Positions 35,739-46,259 of a DNA stretch of 64,000 nucleotides are shown here, piece after piece; position 1 is the stretch's first letter, and every line of letters starts with the position of its first letter. This DNA comes from Pseudomonadota bacterium (GTDB lineage Bacteria > Myxococcota > Myxococcia > Myxococcales > Myxococcaceae). The stretch lies in the NCBI GenBank assembly GCA_023423535.1, contig JAFAFL010000162.1, forward strand, positions 1 to 64,000, written 5' to 3'. Position numbers and translations under genes: made by a program. The notes beneath the pieces were generated by a model that saw nothing but the letters and a program-made list of their open reading frames with translations, did not search any database and was not told the DNA's origin.

Positions 35739-37252
35739 GGAGTGACCGCGGGTTCTTCGAGCGACGTGTGGGGGAGCCTCACCGCGCCCTTCTCGAGCAC
35801 GCGCTCAGCGCCTTCAGTGCAGACGTCGCAGTGACCGCAGCCCCCTTCGGGCGCGCTCTCACCGAAGTATTCGCGCAGCTGCGCCCAGCGGCACTTCACC
35901 GACTGCCCGTAGGCCATCATCCCGTCGAGTCGCTGGCGGTCGTGCGCCGCGCGGGCCTCGTAGGCGTTGAGGTAGTCGTCGAGCTCCTCGCTCGTCAGCG
36001 TGCGGACCGGCTTCACGCCTCGCGGTGATCGCGTGAGCACGCCGGCGCTCTGCAGCTCCGCCACGAGTACCTTCGCGCGCTTCTCGGAGACCTCCGCCGC
36101 GCCCGCCAGCGCGCCGAGGCCCACGCTCTTGCGGCCCTCCCGCTGCAGCACGAGGAGCAGCGTCTCGTAGAGCCGGCGCGCGTCCTCGCGGTTCGGATAC
36201 TTGCCGCCGAGGAAGAAGCCCTGGATGCGCTTGTCCTCGAGCCGGTAGAGGAGGATCCCCTTCGCGCGTTCGCCGTCGCGGCCCGCGCGGCCGACCTCCT
36301 GGTAGTAGCTCTCCAGGGAGTCGGGGAACTGGTGGTGGATGACGAAGCGGATGTCCGGTTTGTCGATCCCGAGCCCGAACGCGCGCGTGGCCACCACCAC
36401 CCGCGCCTCGCCGTCCATGAACGCGCGCTGCGCGGCCTCGCGCTCCTTCATCGGCAGCTTGCCGTGGTAGCGCACCACCTCGAGCCCGCCCGCCTGCAGC
36501 CACGCGTGCAGCTCGTTCGCCGCCTTCACCGTGGCCACGTACACGATGCCGCTGCCCCTCTCCTTGCGGAGGATCGACGCCAGCGCCACCCGCTTTGCGT
36601 CCTCGCTCACCGCGCGGCGGACCTCGAGGTGCAGGTTCTCGCGCTCCACGCTGGTGCGCACGACCTCTGCTTCGGATGGAGCGATGCCGAGCTGCCGCAG
36701 GATGTCCTCCGCCACCTCCGGCGTGGCGGTCGCGGTCAGCGCCATCACCCGGGGACTGCCCAGCTGCTTGATCGCATCTCGCAGCCCCAGATACGCCGGC
36801 CGGAAGTCGTGCCCCCACTGCGAGACGCAGTGCGCTTCATCGACGACGAAGAGCGACACGCCCGCGCGCTGCAGCGTGCGCAAGCGCTCCGGGTTCTCCA
36901 GTTGCTCCGGCGTGGTGTAGATGAACTCGTGCTCGCCGCGGCGGATGTCGCGCTCCTGTTCGCGCTGCTCGCCGGCAGAGAGCGTGGAGTTCATGCCCGC
37001 GGACTCGAGCCTTCGCTCCGCGAGCTTCTCCTGCTGGTCCTGCATCAGCGAGATGAGCGGCGAGACGATCACCGTCGCGCCCGGGATCATTAGCGCCGGC
37101 AGCTGAAAGCAGAGCGACTTGCCCGCGCCGGTGGGGAGGATCCCCAGCACCGGACGGCCCGCCAGCGCCGCGTCGATGATCTCCCGCTGGCCCGGCCGGA
37201 AGGAGTCGACGCCGAACCGTTGGCGCGCGAGACGGAGGGCGTCGTCGGACAT
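35735..37252 (-). CDS. recQ: RecQ-family ATP-dependent DNA helicase
   Basis: 505 aa from ATG 37252; the upstream extension is Arg-rich and implausible. Helicase motifs in order: FRPGQREII (motif 0), LPTGAGKSLCFQLPA (Walker A), DEAHCVSQWGHDFRPAYL (DEAH plus the RecQ aromatic loop), ALTATAT, and VGRAGRDG (motif VI). The zinc-binding CRWAQLREYF...CGHCDVC follows with four Cys. It ends shortly after, so the HRDC domain is missing. It unwinds 3'-tailed DNA in recombination and repair. Confidence 0.92.
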   Translation of the reverse strand: MSDDALRLARQRFGVDSFRPGQREIIDAALAGRPVLGILPTGAGKSLCFQLPALMIPGATVIVSPLISLMQDQQEKLAERRLESAGMNSTLSAGEQREQERDIRRGEHEFIYTTPEQLENPERLRTLQRAGVSLFVVDEAHCVSQWGHDFRPAYLGLRDAIKQLGSPRVMALTATATPEVAEDILRQLGIAPSEAEVVRTSVERENLHLEVRRAVSEDAKRVALASILRKERGSGIVYVATVKAANELHAWLQAGGLEVVRYHGKLPMKEREAAQRAFMDGEARVVVATRAFGLGIDKPDIRFVIHHQFPDSLESYYQEVGRAGRDGERAKGILLYRLEDKRIQGFFLGGKYPNREDARRLYETLLLVLQREGRKSVGLGALAGAAEVSEKRAKVLVAELQSAGVLTRSPRGVKPVRTLTSEELDDYLNAYEARAAHDRQRLDGMMAYGQSVKCRWAQLREYFGESAPEGGCGHCDVCTEGAERVLEKGAVRLPHTSLEEPAVTP

Positions 37253-37407
37253 GGTGCTTGCGAAGGTAGGGCGCGCGGCGTGTCCGCACCCGAGGGCCCT
37301 GCGGCGTGGCTGATGGGCAGGCAGGCAAACGGAGCCGAAGGTGGTGAAGGACGCGGTGCGGAAGCAGCTCGACTGATGAGGCGTAGCCGAGCGCGCGCGC
37401 TTGTTGG

Positions 37408-38202
37408 ATGTTGCCGCGCGTGAACGCTGCACCCCTCGAATGTGTCGCCGGAGATGCGACGCGCGATGCGCCCTACGCGGCGGCGATGCGCGGGCTGAAG
37501 GCGGACCTCCTCCTCACCGATCCGCCCTACTGCCTGCTCACCCGGCGCCGGAAGGGCGGCGACCTGCGCGACCCGCGCCCGAGGAAGATCGACCGCGAGG
37601 AGGTCGTCCGCTTCGAGTCGGTGCGCGACTACCGCCGCTTCACCGAGGACTGGTTGCCGAAGGCGGTCTCGCACCTCACCGCGGATGCGCCGGTGGTCAT
37701 CTGGACGAACCTGCTGGGCAAGGCGCCCATCCTCGAGGTCGCGCGTGCGTGCGGCTACGTGCACCACCTCGGGGACTTCGTCTGGGCGAAGCGCACCCGC
37801 GAGGTGAACGCCAACGAGCAGCTGCTGCGCGTCTATGAGGTGGCGCTGGTGCTCACCCGCTCACCGCTCACGCAGGACGCGTCGTTGGAGAGCGACGCCC
37901 CGCCGCTGCCCTGGTCGGTGGTGACGAACTACGCGGACGAGGGCGAGGACGCGGACATCCTCGCGCACCCGCACCACAAGCCGTTCAGCGCGCTCGAGCC
38001 GCTGGTGCGCAGCTGGTCGAAGCGCGGCGCCCACGTGCTCGATCCGTTCGCGGGAAGCGGGTCCATCCCCGTGGCGGCGCTGCGGCTTGGGCGCGTGCCC
38101 CACTGCATCGAGCTGCGCGAGGACTGGGCGGCGCGGATCACGACTCGGTTGCGGGCGGCTTCGAAGGGTCCTGCGCCGAAGGCGAGCCCGGGTCCGCGCT
38201 GA
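37408..38202 (+). CDS. Solitary DNA methyltransferase (N4-cytosine/N6-adenine, beta order)
   Basis: 264 aa from ATG 37408 (GTG 37420 is possible). Motif IV LTDPPY lies at about residue 36, before the AdoMet motif I LDPFAGSGSIPVAA near 215. This is the beta-class order of amino-methyltransferases such as CcrM-like enzymes. No restriction endonuclease or specificity subunit is adjacent, so it is an orphan enzyme. The last 65 bases overlap the end of the ferredoxin gene on the other strand. Confidence 0.87.
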   Translation: MLPRVNAAPLECVAGDATRDAPYAAAMRGLKADLLLTDPPYCLLTRRRKGGDLRDPRPRKIDREEVVRFESVRDYRRFTEDWLPKAVSHLTADAPVVIWTNLLGKAPILEVARACGYVHHLGDFVWAKRTREVNANEQLLRVYEVALVLTRSPLTQDASLESDAPPLPWSVVTNYADEGEDADILAHPHHKPFSALEPLVRSWSKRGAHVLDPFAGSGSIPVAALRLGRVPHCIELREDWAARITTRLRAASKGPAPKASPGPR

Positions 38203-38527
38203 CCTTCGGGCGCGCGTAGGCGGGCACCAGGCGATCGATCACGCGGCCGTTGAGCATCGTCTCGTCGAGGATCTCGTCCACGTCCGAAGGCTTCACGCCG
38301 CCGTACCAGATGCCCTCGGGATAGATGACCACCGTGCAGCCCTGCTCGCAGAAGTCGAGGCAGCCGGCCGCATTCACCCGCATTTGCTTGCCCACGCCGC
38401 GCTTCTTCAGGCCCTCCTTCAGAGCGTCGCGCAGCGCCTCGCTCCCCTTCTCGGCGCACGAGCCTCGCGGGTGACCCTCCGGGCGGCGGTTGGTGCAAAC
38501 GAACATGTGGCGGCGGAAGACGCTCAT
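38138..38527 (-). CDS. Thioredoxin-fold 2Fe-2S ferredoxin
   Basis: 129 aa from ATG 38527, after a G-rich ribosome site. The layout FVCTNRRPEGHPRGSC, then NAAGCLDFCEQGCTVVIYPEG, then WYGGV gives the Cys ligands of the thioredoxin-like 2Fe-2S family (NuoE/Shethna-like). The C-terminal 20 residues are unconserved and read antisense through the methyltransferase end. Probably a soluble electron carrier; partner unknown. Confidence 0.88.
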   Translation of the reverse strand: MSVFRRHMFVCTNRRPEGHPRGSCAEKGSEALRDALKEGLKKRGVGKQMRVNAAGCLDFCEQGCTVVIYPEGIWYGGVKPSDVDEILDETMLNGRVIDRLVPAYARPKVSADPGSPSAQDPSKPPATES

Positions 38528-38811
38528 GCCCCCGGTCCTACGCGCATTTTGCGCCCCTCGCAAAGCCCTGATGCCCCGAAGGGTGATCAGCGCACGACAC
38601 GGACTGTCAGCAAAGTCGCCGGTTTTCGACAGAGCGGACGCGCGCAAAGTGACCTGTCACGTAGTGCCACGGCATCAGGGGACCCGCACCGGCGGTGTAG
38701 GTTTGACCCCCACGGCAGCGATTCCGGGCCGGAAAATCGGGGGTCGGAGCATTTTGCCCCAGCCTGCAAATCGCCCTTGAGCACCGCTAAATATGGGGGA
38801 TGACAGGACTT

Positions 38812-38870
38812 TTGACACAACCCCTAGTGGCTTTAGGCTCTTGACACCACGATGCCGGCCAACGTAAAAG
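38812..38870 (+). promoter_or_regulatory. Two overlapping sigma-70-type promoter candidates for nrdJ
   Basis: Two perfect TTGACA boxes lie 29 bases apart (38812-38817 and 38841-38846). The first pairs with TAGGCT (38834-38839) at 16 bases, the second with TAAAAG (38865-38870) at 18 bases. Both face nrdJ and would give leaders of about 200-230 bases. The region is more AT-rich than its surroundings. Confidence 0.5.
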
Positions 38871-38873
38871 TCG

Positions 38874-39033
38874 CCCCCGCTTCAGCAGGGGGAACCAGCA
38901 ACCCGGGCGTTCGTCGGTTCGATCGCCCTCCAGTCGCCACTACTTCAGCCGCCCGGGTACTCCCACAAGCAGTCGAGCAGGACACACACCGCCGCCCTTC
39001 TGACGAAGGCGCGGAAGGGCAGCTTTTTGTTTC
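38874..39033 (+). ncRNA. Structured 5' leader of nrdJ with terminator-like hairpin
   Basis: Three stems are visible before nrdJ: a bulged stem at 38874-38892 (CCCCCGC with GCAGGGGG), a perfect 9-bp stem joining 38901-38909 to 38950-38958 across a 40-base loop, and a 7-bp stem 38994-39000 with 39014-39020 followed by AGCTTTTTGTTT. The last looks like an intrinsic terminator about 40 bases before the nrdJ start, as in transcription-attenuation leaders or riboswitches. I saw no clear B12 box, so it is not called a cobalamin riboswitch. A 66-codon open frame (38852-39052) also spans the leader and could be a leader peptide. Confidence 0.45.
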
Positions 39034-39072
39034 GAGAACGCACTCGCAGTGAATCGAGAGAGGGGAACGAGC

Positions 39073-41850
<2,778 letters not shown>

Positions 41851-41932
41851 GCCGTCGCGGTCCCCTTTGAAGTGAAGCACGAGTGACGCGGCGGCGCGGC
41901 CTTCAACGGGCGCCGCTGCGAGGGAGAGGGAG

Positions 41933-41970
41933 CGGCTCCGGGTGCGATGACCCGGAGCCGTTTTTTTTTT
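41933..41970 (+). terminator. Intrinsic terminator of nrdJ
   Basis: A perfect 11-bp stem (41933-41943 with 41950-41960) with a 6-base loop is followed by ten T (41961-41970). It is the clearest rho-independent terminator in the window. It is placed between nrdJ and the convergent DUF5996 gene. Confidence 0.92.
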
Positions 41971-41980
41971 GCGGGTGCGC

Positions 41981-42940
41981 CTACACGTGCAGCTCGTGCG
42001 GGTTCTCGAGGAAGCCCTTCCGATCGAGCGGCCGCTCCACCTCGGCGCGGTTCCAGCCGCCCAGCTCCGCGGCGGCCTCCCAGGTGGATTGGAGGAAGTC
42101 GCGCACCATCCGGTCCGGATCGGCGGCGCGGCGCACTTCCCTCCACGGTAGGACGAACTCTCCGAGCCCTTCGTCCCAGCGTGCTTCGCGCGGCAGCACC
42201 TCGGCGCGCTCGAAGCCCTCCGGCTTCGGATAGGCGTAGGCGTAGAAGATCGCCTCCGAGCTCTTGCCGCCCGGCCAGAAGCCCGCGGAGCTGACCTCGT
42301 CGGCGTAGGCCTCGTGCATCACGAAGTCCGGACAGTTGGGCGCGCCGCCCGGATGCAGCGGCGCGCGGCGTCCGGAGAAGCGCGTCGCCGCGTGATCGAA
42401 GCTGCCCCAGAAGAAGTGCACCGGGCTCGCCTTGCCCGTGAAGCGCGCGCGGAAGTCCTTCAGCCACCGGTCCGCGTACACCAGCGCGGTGAAGAAGCGC
42501 CTGCCCCAGTCGGGATCGTAGCGGCGCAGCGCGGTGTCGCGGTCGAGGAGGATCGTCTCCGGGATCTCCACCGCCTTCGGATAGACCGACACCTCCACGC
42601 CGAAGCGCCGGAGCCGCTCGAACACCTGCGCGTAGAACGACGCGAGCGTGCTCTCGCGTGGCAGCGGCAGCCGCTCGCTCGAACCATCGGTCGAGAGGAA
42701 CTGCAGGTCGCCCGAGAGGAGGTCGAGGTGGAGTTCGACGAAGCGGTCCCCGCTGCGCATGGGCGAGGTGGTGAGCCCTCGGGCGGTGACGTACAGCGGC
42801 ACCTGCCACCAGTGGTTCATCATGGGCTCGAGCCCGAGGCGGATCTTCCCGAGGAGCTGCGACCAGAGATGCAGCGTCTGGCAAGGCTCCACCCAGCCCG
42901 GCTCGTTGAGCTCGGGCAGCGCGGCGGTGCGGGCGTTCAT
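41981..42940 (-). CDS. DUF5996 family protein
   Basis: 319 aa from ATG 42940; GTG 42958 would add six residues. The signature blocks of this family are clear: TLHLWSQLLGKIRLGL, NHWWQVPLYVTARGLTTSP, SPVHFFWGSFDHAATRFSGR, HPGGAP, DEVSSAGFWPGG and FYAYAYPKPEGF. The function of the family is not known. Many conserved Trp, His and Asp residues suggest an enzyme. No signal peptide; no operon partner. Confidence 0.88.
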   Translation of the reverse strand: MNARTAALPELNEPGWVEPCQTLHLWSQLLGKIRLGLEPMMNHWWQVPLYVTARGLTTSPMRSGDRFVELHLDLLSGDLQFLSTDGSSERLPLPRESTLASFYAQVFERLRRFGVEVSVYPKAVEIPETILLDRDTALRRYDPDWGRRFFTALVYADRWLKDFRARFTGKASPVHFFWGSFDHAATRFSGRRAPLHPGGAPNCPDFVMHEAYADEVSSAGFWPGGKSSEAIFYAYAYPKPEGFERAEVLPREARWDEGLGEFVLPWREVRRAADPDRMVRDFLQSTWEAAAELGGWNRAEVERPLDRKGFLENPHELHV

Positions 42941-43012
42941 GCCGTTTGAGGTAGCCACCTCGCCGCGCCACGAGGAGGAGGGCGCGGTCCTCCCCCTCCC
43001 CGCCCGCTCCCT

Positions 43013-44227
43013 CTACTTCTTCAGCGTGCCGTGCGGGTCGAGCACGTACTTGCGCGGCGCGCCCTTGTCGAACTCGGCGTAGCCGCGCGGGGCGTCTTCG
43101 AGCGGGATGGGCGTGGCGTTGACCACCTTCGCAATTTGGATCCGCTCACGGAGCACCGCCTGCATCAGCGACTCGAAGTAGCGCAGCACCGGCGTCTGTC
43201 CCGTGTAGAAGCGGTGCGACTTCGCCCACCCGAGGCCGAAGCGCAGCTTGAGGTTGCCCTCGCGCGCGGACTCTTCGGGCGCCCCCGGATCCGCGGTCAC
43301 GTAGAGGCCGGGGATGCCGATCCCGCCTGCGGTCCGGGTGATCGCCATCAGCGAGTTGAGCACCACCGCCGGCTGCTCCGTCTTCGAATCGGCGCCGTGG
43401 CCGTGGGCCTCGAAGCCCACTGCGTCCACGCTCGCGTCCACGTCCGGCACGCCGATCGCCGCTTCGATCTGCTCCTCGAGCTTGTCGCTCTTCGTCAGGT
43501 CGATGGGCACGAAGCCCTGCGACTTCGCGTGCTCGAGCCGCTCCTTCTTCATGTCGCCGATCATCACCACCGCCGCGCCGAGCAGCCTCGCCGAGGCCGC
43601 CGCCGCCAGCCCCACCGGTCCCGCGCCCGCGATGTACACGGTGGTGCCCGGCCTCACGCCCGCGCTGTAGGCCCCGTGGAAGCCGGTGGGCAGGATGTCA
43701 GAGAGCATGGTCAGGTCGAGCAGCTTCTCCAGCGCCTGCGCCTTGTCCTTGTACGGCACGAGGTTGAAGTCCGCGTAGGGCACCATCACGTACTGCGCCT
43801 GCCCGCCGATCCACCCGCCCATGTCCACGTAGCCGTAGGCGCCGCCCGGACGCGACGGGTTCACGTTGAGGCAGACGCCGGTCTCGCCGATGCGGCAGTT
43901 GCGGCAGCGCCCGCAGGCCACGTTGAACGGCACGGTGGCGATGTCGCCCTTCTGGAGGAACTCGACGTCGCTCCCCTTTTCGATGACCTCGCCGGTGATC
44001 TCGTGCCCAAGCACCAGCCCCTTCTCCGCCGTGGTGCGGCCGCGGACCATGTGCTGGTCGGAGCCGCAGATGTTCGTGGTGAGCACCTTGAGGATGACGC
44101 CGTGCTCGATCTTCTTTCCCCGGGGGTTCTCCAGCTTCGGAAAGGGGATGTCCTGGACCTCGACCTTGCCCGGCCCGAGGTAGACGACGCCGCGGTTCCC
44201 TCTCCCGTTCGACTTTGCGTTCGCCAT
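43013..44227 (-). CDS. fdhA: Glutathione-independent formaldehyde dehydrogenase (zinc alcohol dehydrogenase family)
   Basis: 404 aa. The catalytic zinc site has CGSDQH and GHEITGEV. The structural zinc loop has four Cys (CGRCRNCRIGETGVC). The Rossmann motif is GAGPVGLAAA. The long insertions PSRPGGAYGYVDMGGWIGGQAQ and FNLVPY mark the Pseudomonas-type formaldehyde dismutase/dehydrogenase group, which oxidises formaldehyde to formate with tightly bound NAD. The gene follows glcG-like with an 18-base gap. The exact substrate, formaldehyde or another aldehyde, is inferred. Confidence 0.9.
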   Translation of the reverse strand: MANAKSNGRGNRGVVYLGPGKVEVQDIPFPKLENPRGKKIEHGVILKVLTTNICGSDQHMVRGRTTAEKGLVLGHEITGEVIEKGSDVEFLQKGDIATVPFNVACGRCRNCRIGETGVCLNVNPSRPGGAYGYVDMGGWIGGQAQYVMVPYADFNLVPYKDKAQALEKLLDLTMLSDILPTGFHGAYSAGVRPGTTVYIAGAGPVGLAAAASARLLGAAVVMIGDMKKERLEHAKSQGFVPIDLTKSDKLEEQIEAAIGVPDVDASVDAVGFEAHGHGADSKTEQPAVVLNSLMAITRTAGGIGIPGLYVTADPGAPEESAREGNLKLRFGLGWAKSHRFYTGQTPVLRYFESLMQAVLRERIQIAKVVNATPIPLEDAPRGYAEFDKGAPRKYVLDPHGTLKK

Positions 44228-44245
44228 GGTGATGGGCCCTCGCGC

Positions 44246-44641
44246 CTAGAAGGACTCGGCGCCCGCCTGCGCCACCTGGTGATCCTGATCGCCGCTGCCG
44301 CCGGAGACGCCCACCGCGCCCACGACCTTGCCGTCGCGCTTCAGCGGGATGCCGCCGGCGAAGATCATCACCCGCCCGTCGTTCGAGGCGTGGATGCCGA
44401 AGAACTGCCCGCCGCTCTGCGAGTGCTGCGCGAGGTCCTTCGTCGAGATGTCGAACGCCCGAGCGGTGAACGCCTTCTTGATCGAGATGTCCACGCTGCC
44501 CAGCCACGCGCCGTCCATCCGCACGTGCGAGACGAGGTTCCCGCCCCCGTCCGCCACCGCGATGTTCATCGGCTGCCCGAGCTCCTTCGCCTTCTTCTCC
44601 GCCGCCGCGATGACCCGGCGTGCATCTTCCAGCGTGACCAT
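44246..44641 (-). CDS. GlcG/HbpS family heme-degrading-like domain protein
   Basis: 131 aa with AGGAGG upstream. A single GlcG/HbpS fold: helix ARRVIAAAEKKAKELG, strand MNIAVADGGGNLVSHVRMDGA, then KKAFTARAF and GGIPLKRDGKVVGAVGVSGG. Members bind heme or act as small accessory proteins in glycolate and related operons. It is first in the operon with fdhA. Cytoplasmic, with no signal peptide. Confidence 0.88.
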   Translation of the reverse strand: MVTLEDARRVIAAAEKKAKELGQPMNIAVADGGGNLVSHVRMDGAWLGSVDISIKKAFTARAFDISTKDLAQHSQSGGQFFGIHASNDGRVMIFAGGIPLKRDGKVVGAVGVSGGSGDQDHQVAQAGAESF

Positions 44642-44848
44642 GCGCCTCTTCCTCCTGCGTGGGTTGAGGAGGCGGAGGGTGCGGGGCTGAGCGGTGCGGA
44701 GTCGTGCGGCCGGAGGGCATGAACGGGGCGACCCGTCGGACGTCAGCAGGTGCCGGGGCGCGATGCCCTCTGCCAGATGGCACTGAGACTGGCCTCGGGT
44801 TCGATGGCCTGAACTGGAGGCGAAACGCCGGAGGAGCCGAGGACAGGT

Positions 44849-46252
44849 CTACGGCTGATGCGAGAGCGCGGTCGCCGGCGCCTCGTCGAGCACCCACGCG
44901 CCGTCCTGCGCGCCGAGCCCGCCCTCTCCTGCGCCCCAGAAGAGGACGACGGGGCCGTGCGTGCCTCGGACCCGAGTGCTCCCGCGCGGCGCCGAGCCGA
45001 CGACCCGCTGCACCTCGCTCCAGCGCGAGCCGAAGAGCGCGCGGAAGGGTTCGGGTACCCGGCCGGCGTCCGCGCCACGCAGCACGATCACCACCGTGTC
45101 CTGCGCCCGGAAGCGCGGGGAGAACGCCTCCAGCTGACGCGGATCGAGATCCCTGCGCCAGACGTCGTGGCCCGCCTGGGCGATGACCATCGGCAGCTCC
45201 CCTTCGCCCTCGCCGAAGACGAAGAAGCCGCGGTGCGTGCGCTCCTGCGCGTCCGCCAATGCGTGCAGCCCTCGCCACTGCGCCACCGCGATTGGCAGGA
45301 AGGACTCCAGCGTCACCGACCCCTCCTCCAGCCCCTGTCGAAGCGTCGGACGGAGCGCCAGCGCGAGCCGGTTGAAGCGCACGTAGGGATCGTAGAGGAA
45401 CGACTTCCGCTCCTGCAGGTCCTTCCGCACGCGGGCCGCGAGCCAGTCGCCCTCGCCCTCGTCCATGGCGAAGAGGCCGGGCGAGATCGCATAGGCGAGG
45501 CCTTCGCTCAGCGTCTCGAAGTCGAGCCCCGGCGCGCTCTTCAATGCCGCGAGCAGCTTCTCCCCCTTCTCTTCCGCGAACGCGTGCCACAGCTCATGCA
45601 AGAGCGGGCCGTCGCCCTTCGCGCCCTCGCCCACCTCCACCACCAGCCGCCCGCCGTTGTAGCCCCCGCCGCCGAAGCCCTTGCCCGGAGACGCGACGAC
45701 GAAGACCGGCACCTGCAGCCTCTTCACCCCGAAGAAGCGCGAGGCCCACCGCGCGAACCGCCTCCCGCGCGACTCGTCCGCGAGGATCGTCTCCACCCGC
45801 TGCGCGTAGGCGTTCACATCGCCTTCACGCTCCGCAATGAGCGTGGAGGCCCTCGGCGCGAAGTGGCGCAGCGTGTCGCCGATCACCCGCGCGTCCGGCT
45901 CCGTCAGTGCGCGCGAACGCACCGCCTCGGAGAGCGCAGCGTCCAGGGACCGCTCCGTGTAGAGCGCCGCCTCCACCGGCCCATGCCCGAGCTTCCGGCG
46001 GACCTCCGCATAGCGCCCGAGCAGCGCGGTGTCCTCCTCGGTGAGCGAAGCGCCGAAGTGCTCGCGGTAGTGCTTGTGGCTGTACGGGCTCCACGCCGAG
46101 AGCTGGTCCACGACATGGAAGAGCTGCGCGGTCTCGGAGACGACTCCGGTGACCTTCACCTCAAATGAAGCCGCCGCGTCCCCCCGCTTCACCTTTTGAG
46201 GGGCGGAGGGAGACGCGGCGACGAGAGCCGACACGAGCAGTGCGGGGATCAC
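44849..46252 (-). CDS. Exported metallopeptidase-like protein (HExxH)
   Basis: 467 aa from GTG 46252, seven bases after the glnA stop. A short signal peptide (MIPALLVSALVAASPSA) opens it. HELWHAF gives the HExxH zinc site, with Glu of SEGLAYA about 30 residues on as the likely third ligand, as in gluzincins. The rest has no recognised domain; the C-terminal third (TVVIVLRGADAGRVPEPF) is probably a separate alpha/beta part. Probably a periplasmic zinc peptidase. Cotranscription with glnA is likely from spacing, but no functional link is obvious. Confidence 0.72.
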   Translation of the reverse strand: MIPALLVSALVAASPSAPQKVKRGDAAASFEVKVTGVVSETAQLFHVVDQLSAWSPYSHKHYREHFGASLTEEDTALLGRYAEVRRKLGHGPVEAALYTERSLDAALSEAVRSRALTEPDARVIGDTLRHFAPRASTLIAEREGDVNAYAQRVETILADESRGRRFARWASRFFGVKRLQVPVFVVASPGKGFGGGGYNGGRLVVEVGEGAKGDGPLLHELWHAFAEEKGEKLLAALKSAPGLDFETLSEGLAYAISPGLFAMDEGEGDWLAARVRKDLQERKSFLYDPYVRFNRLALALRPTLRQGLEEGSVTLESFLPIAVAQWRGLHALADAQERTHRGFFVFGEGEGELPMVIAQAGHDVWRRDLDPRQLEAFSPRFRAQDTVVIVLRGADAGRVPEPFRALFGSRWSEVQRVVGSAPRGSTRVRGTHGPVVLFWGAGEGGLGAQDGAWVLDEAPATALSHQP

Positions 46253-46259
46253 CCCGTCA

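Noticed and set aside
37408..38202. Restriction-modification system
   Set aside because: Only the methyltransferase is present; neighbours are RecQ and a ferredoxin, with no nuclease or specificity subunit.
38874..39033. Cobalamin riboswitch upstream of nrdJ
   Set aside because: The leader is structured, but I did not find a convincing B12 box or the conserved core order, so the specific call was not made.
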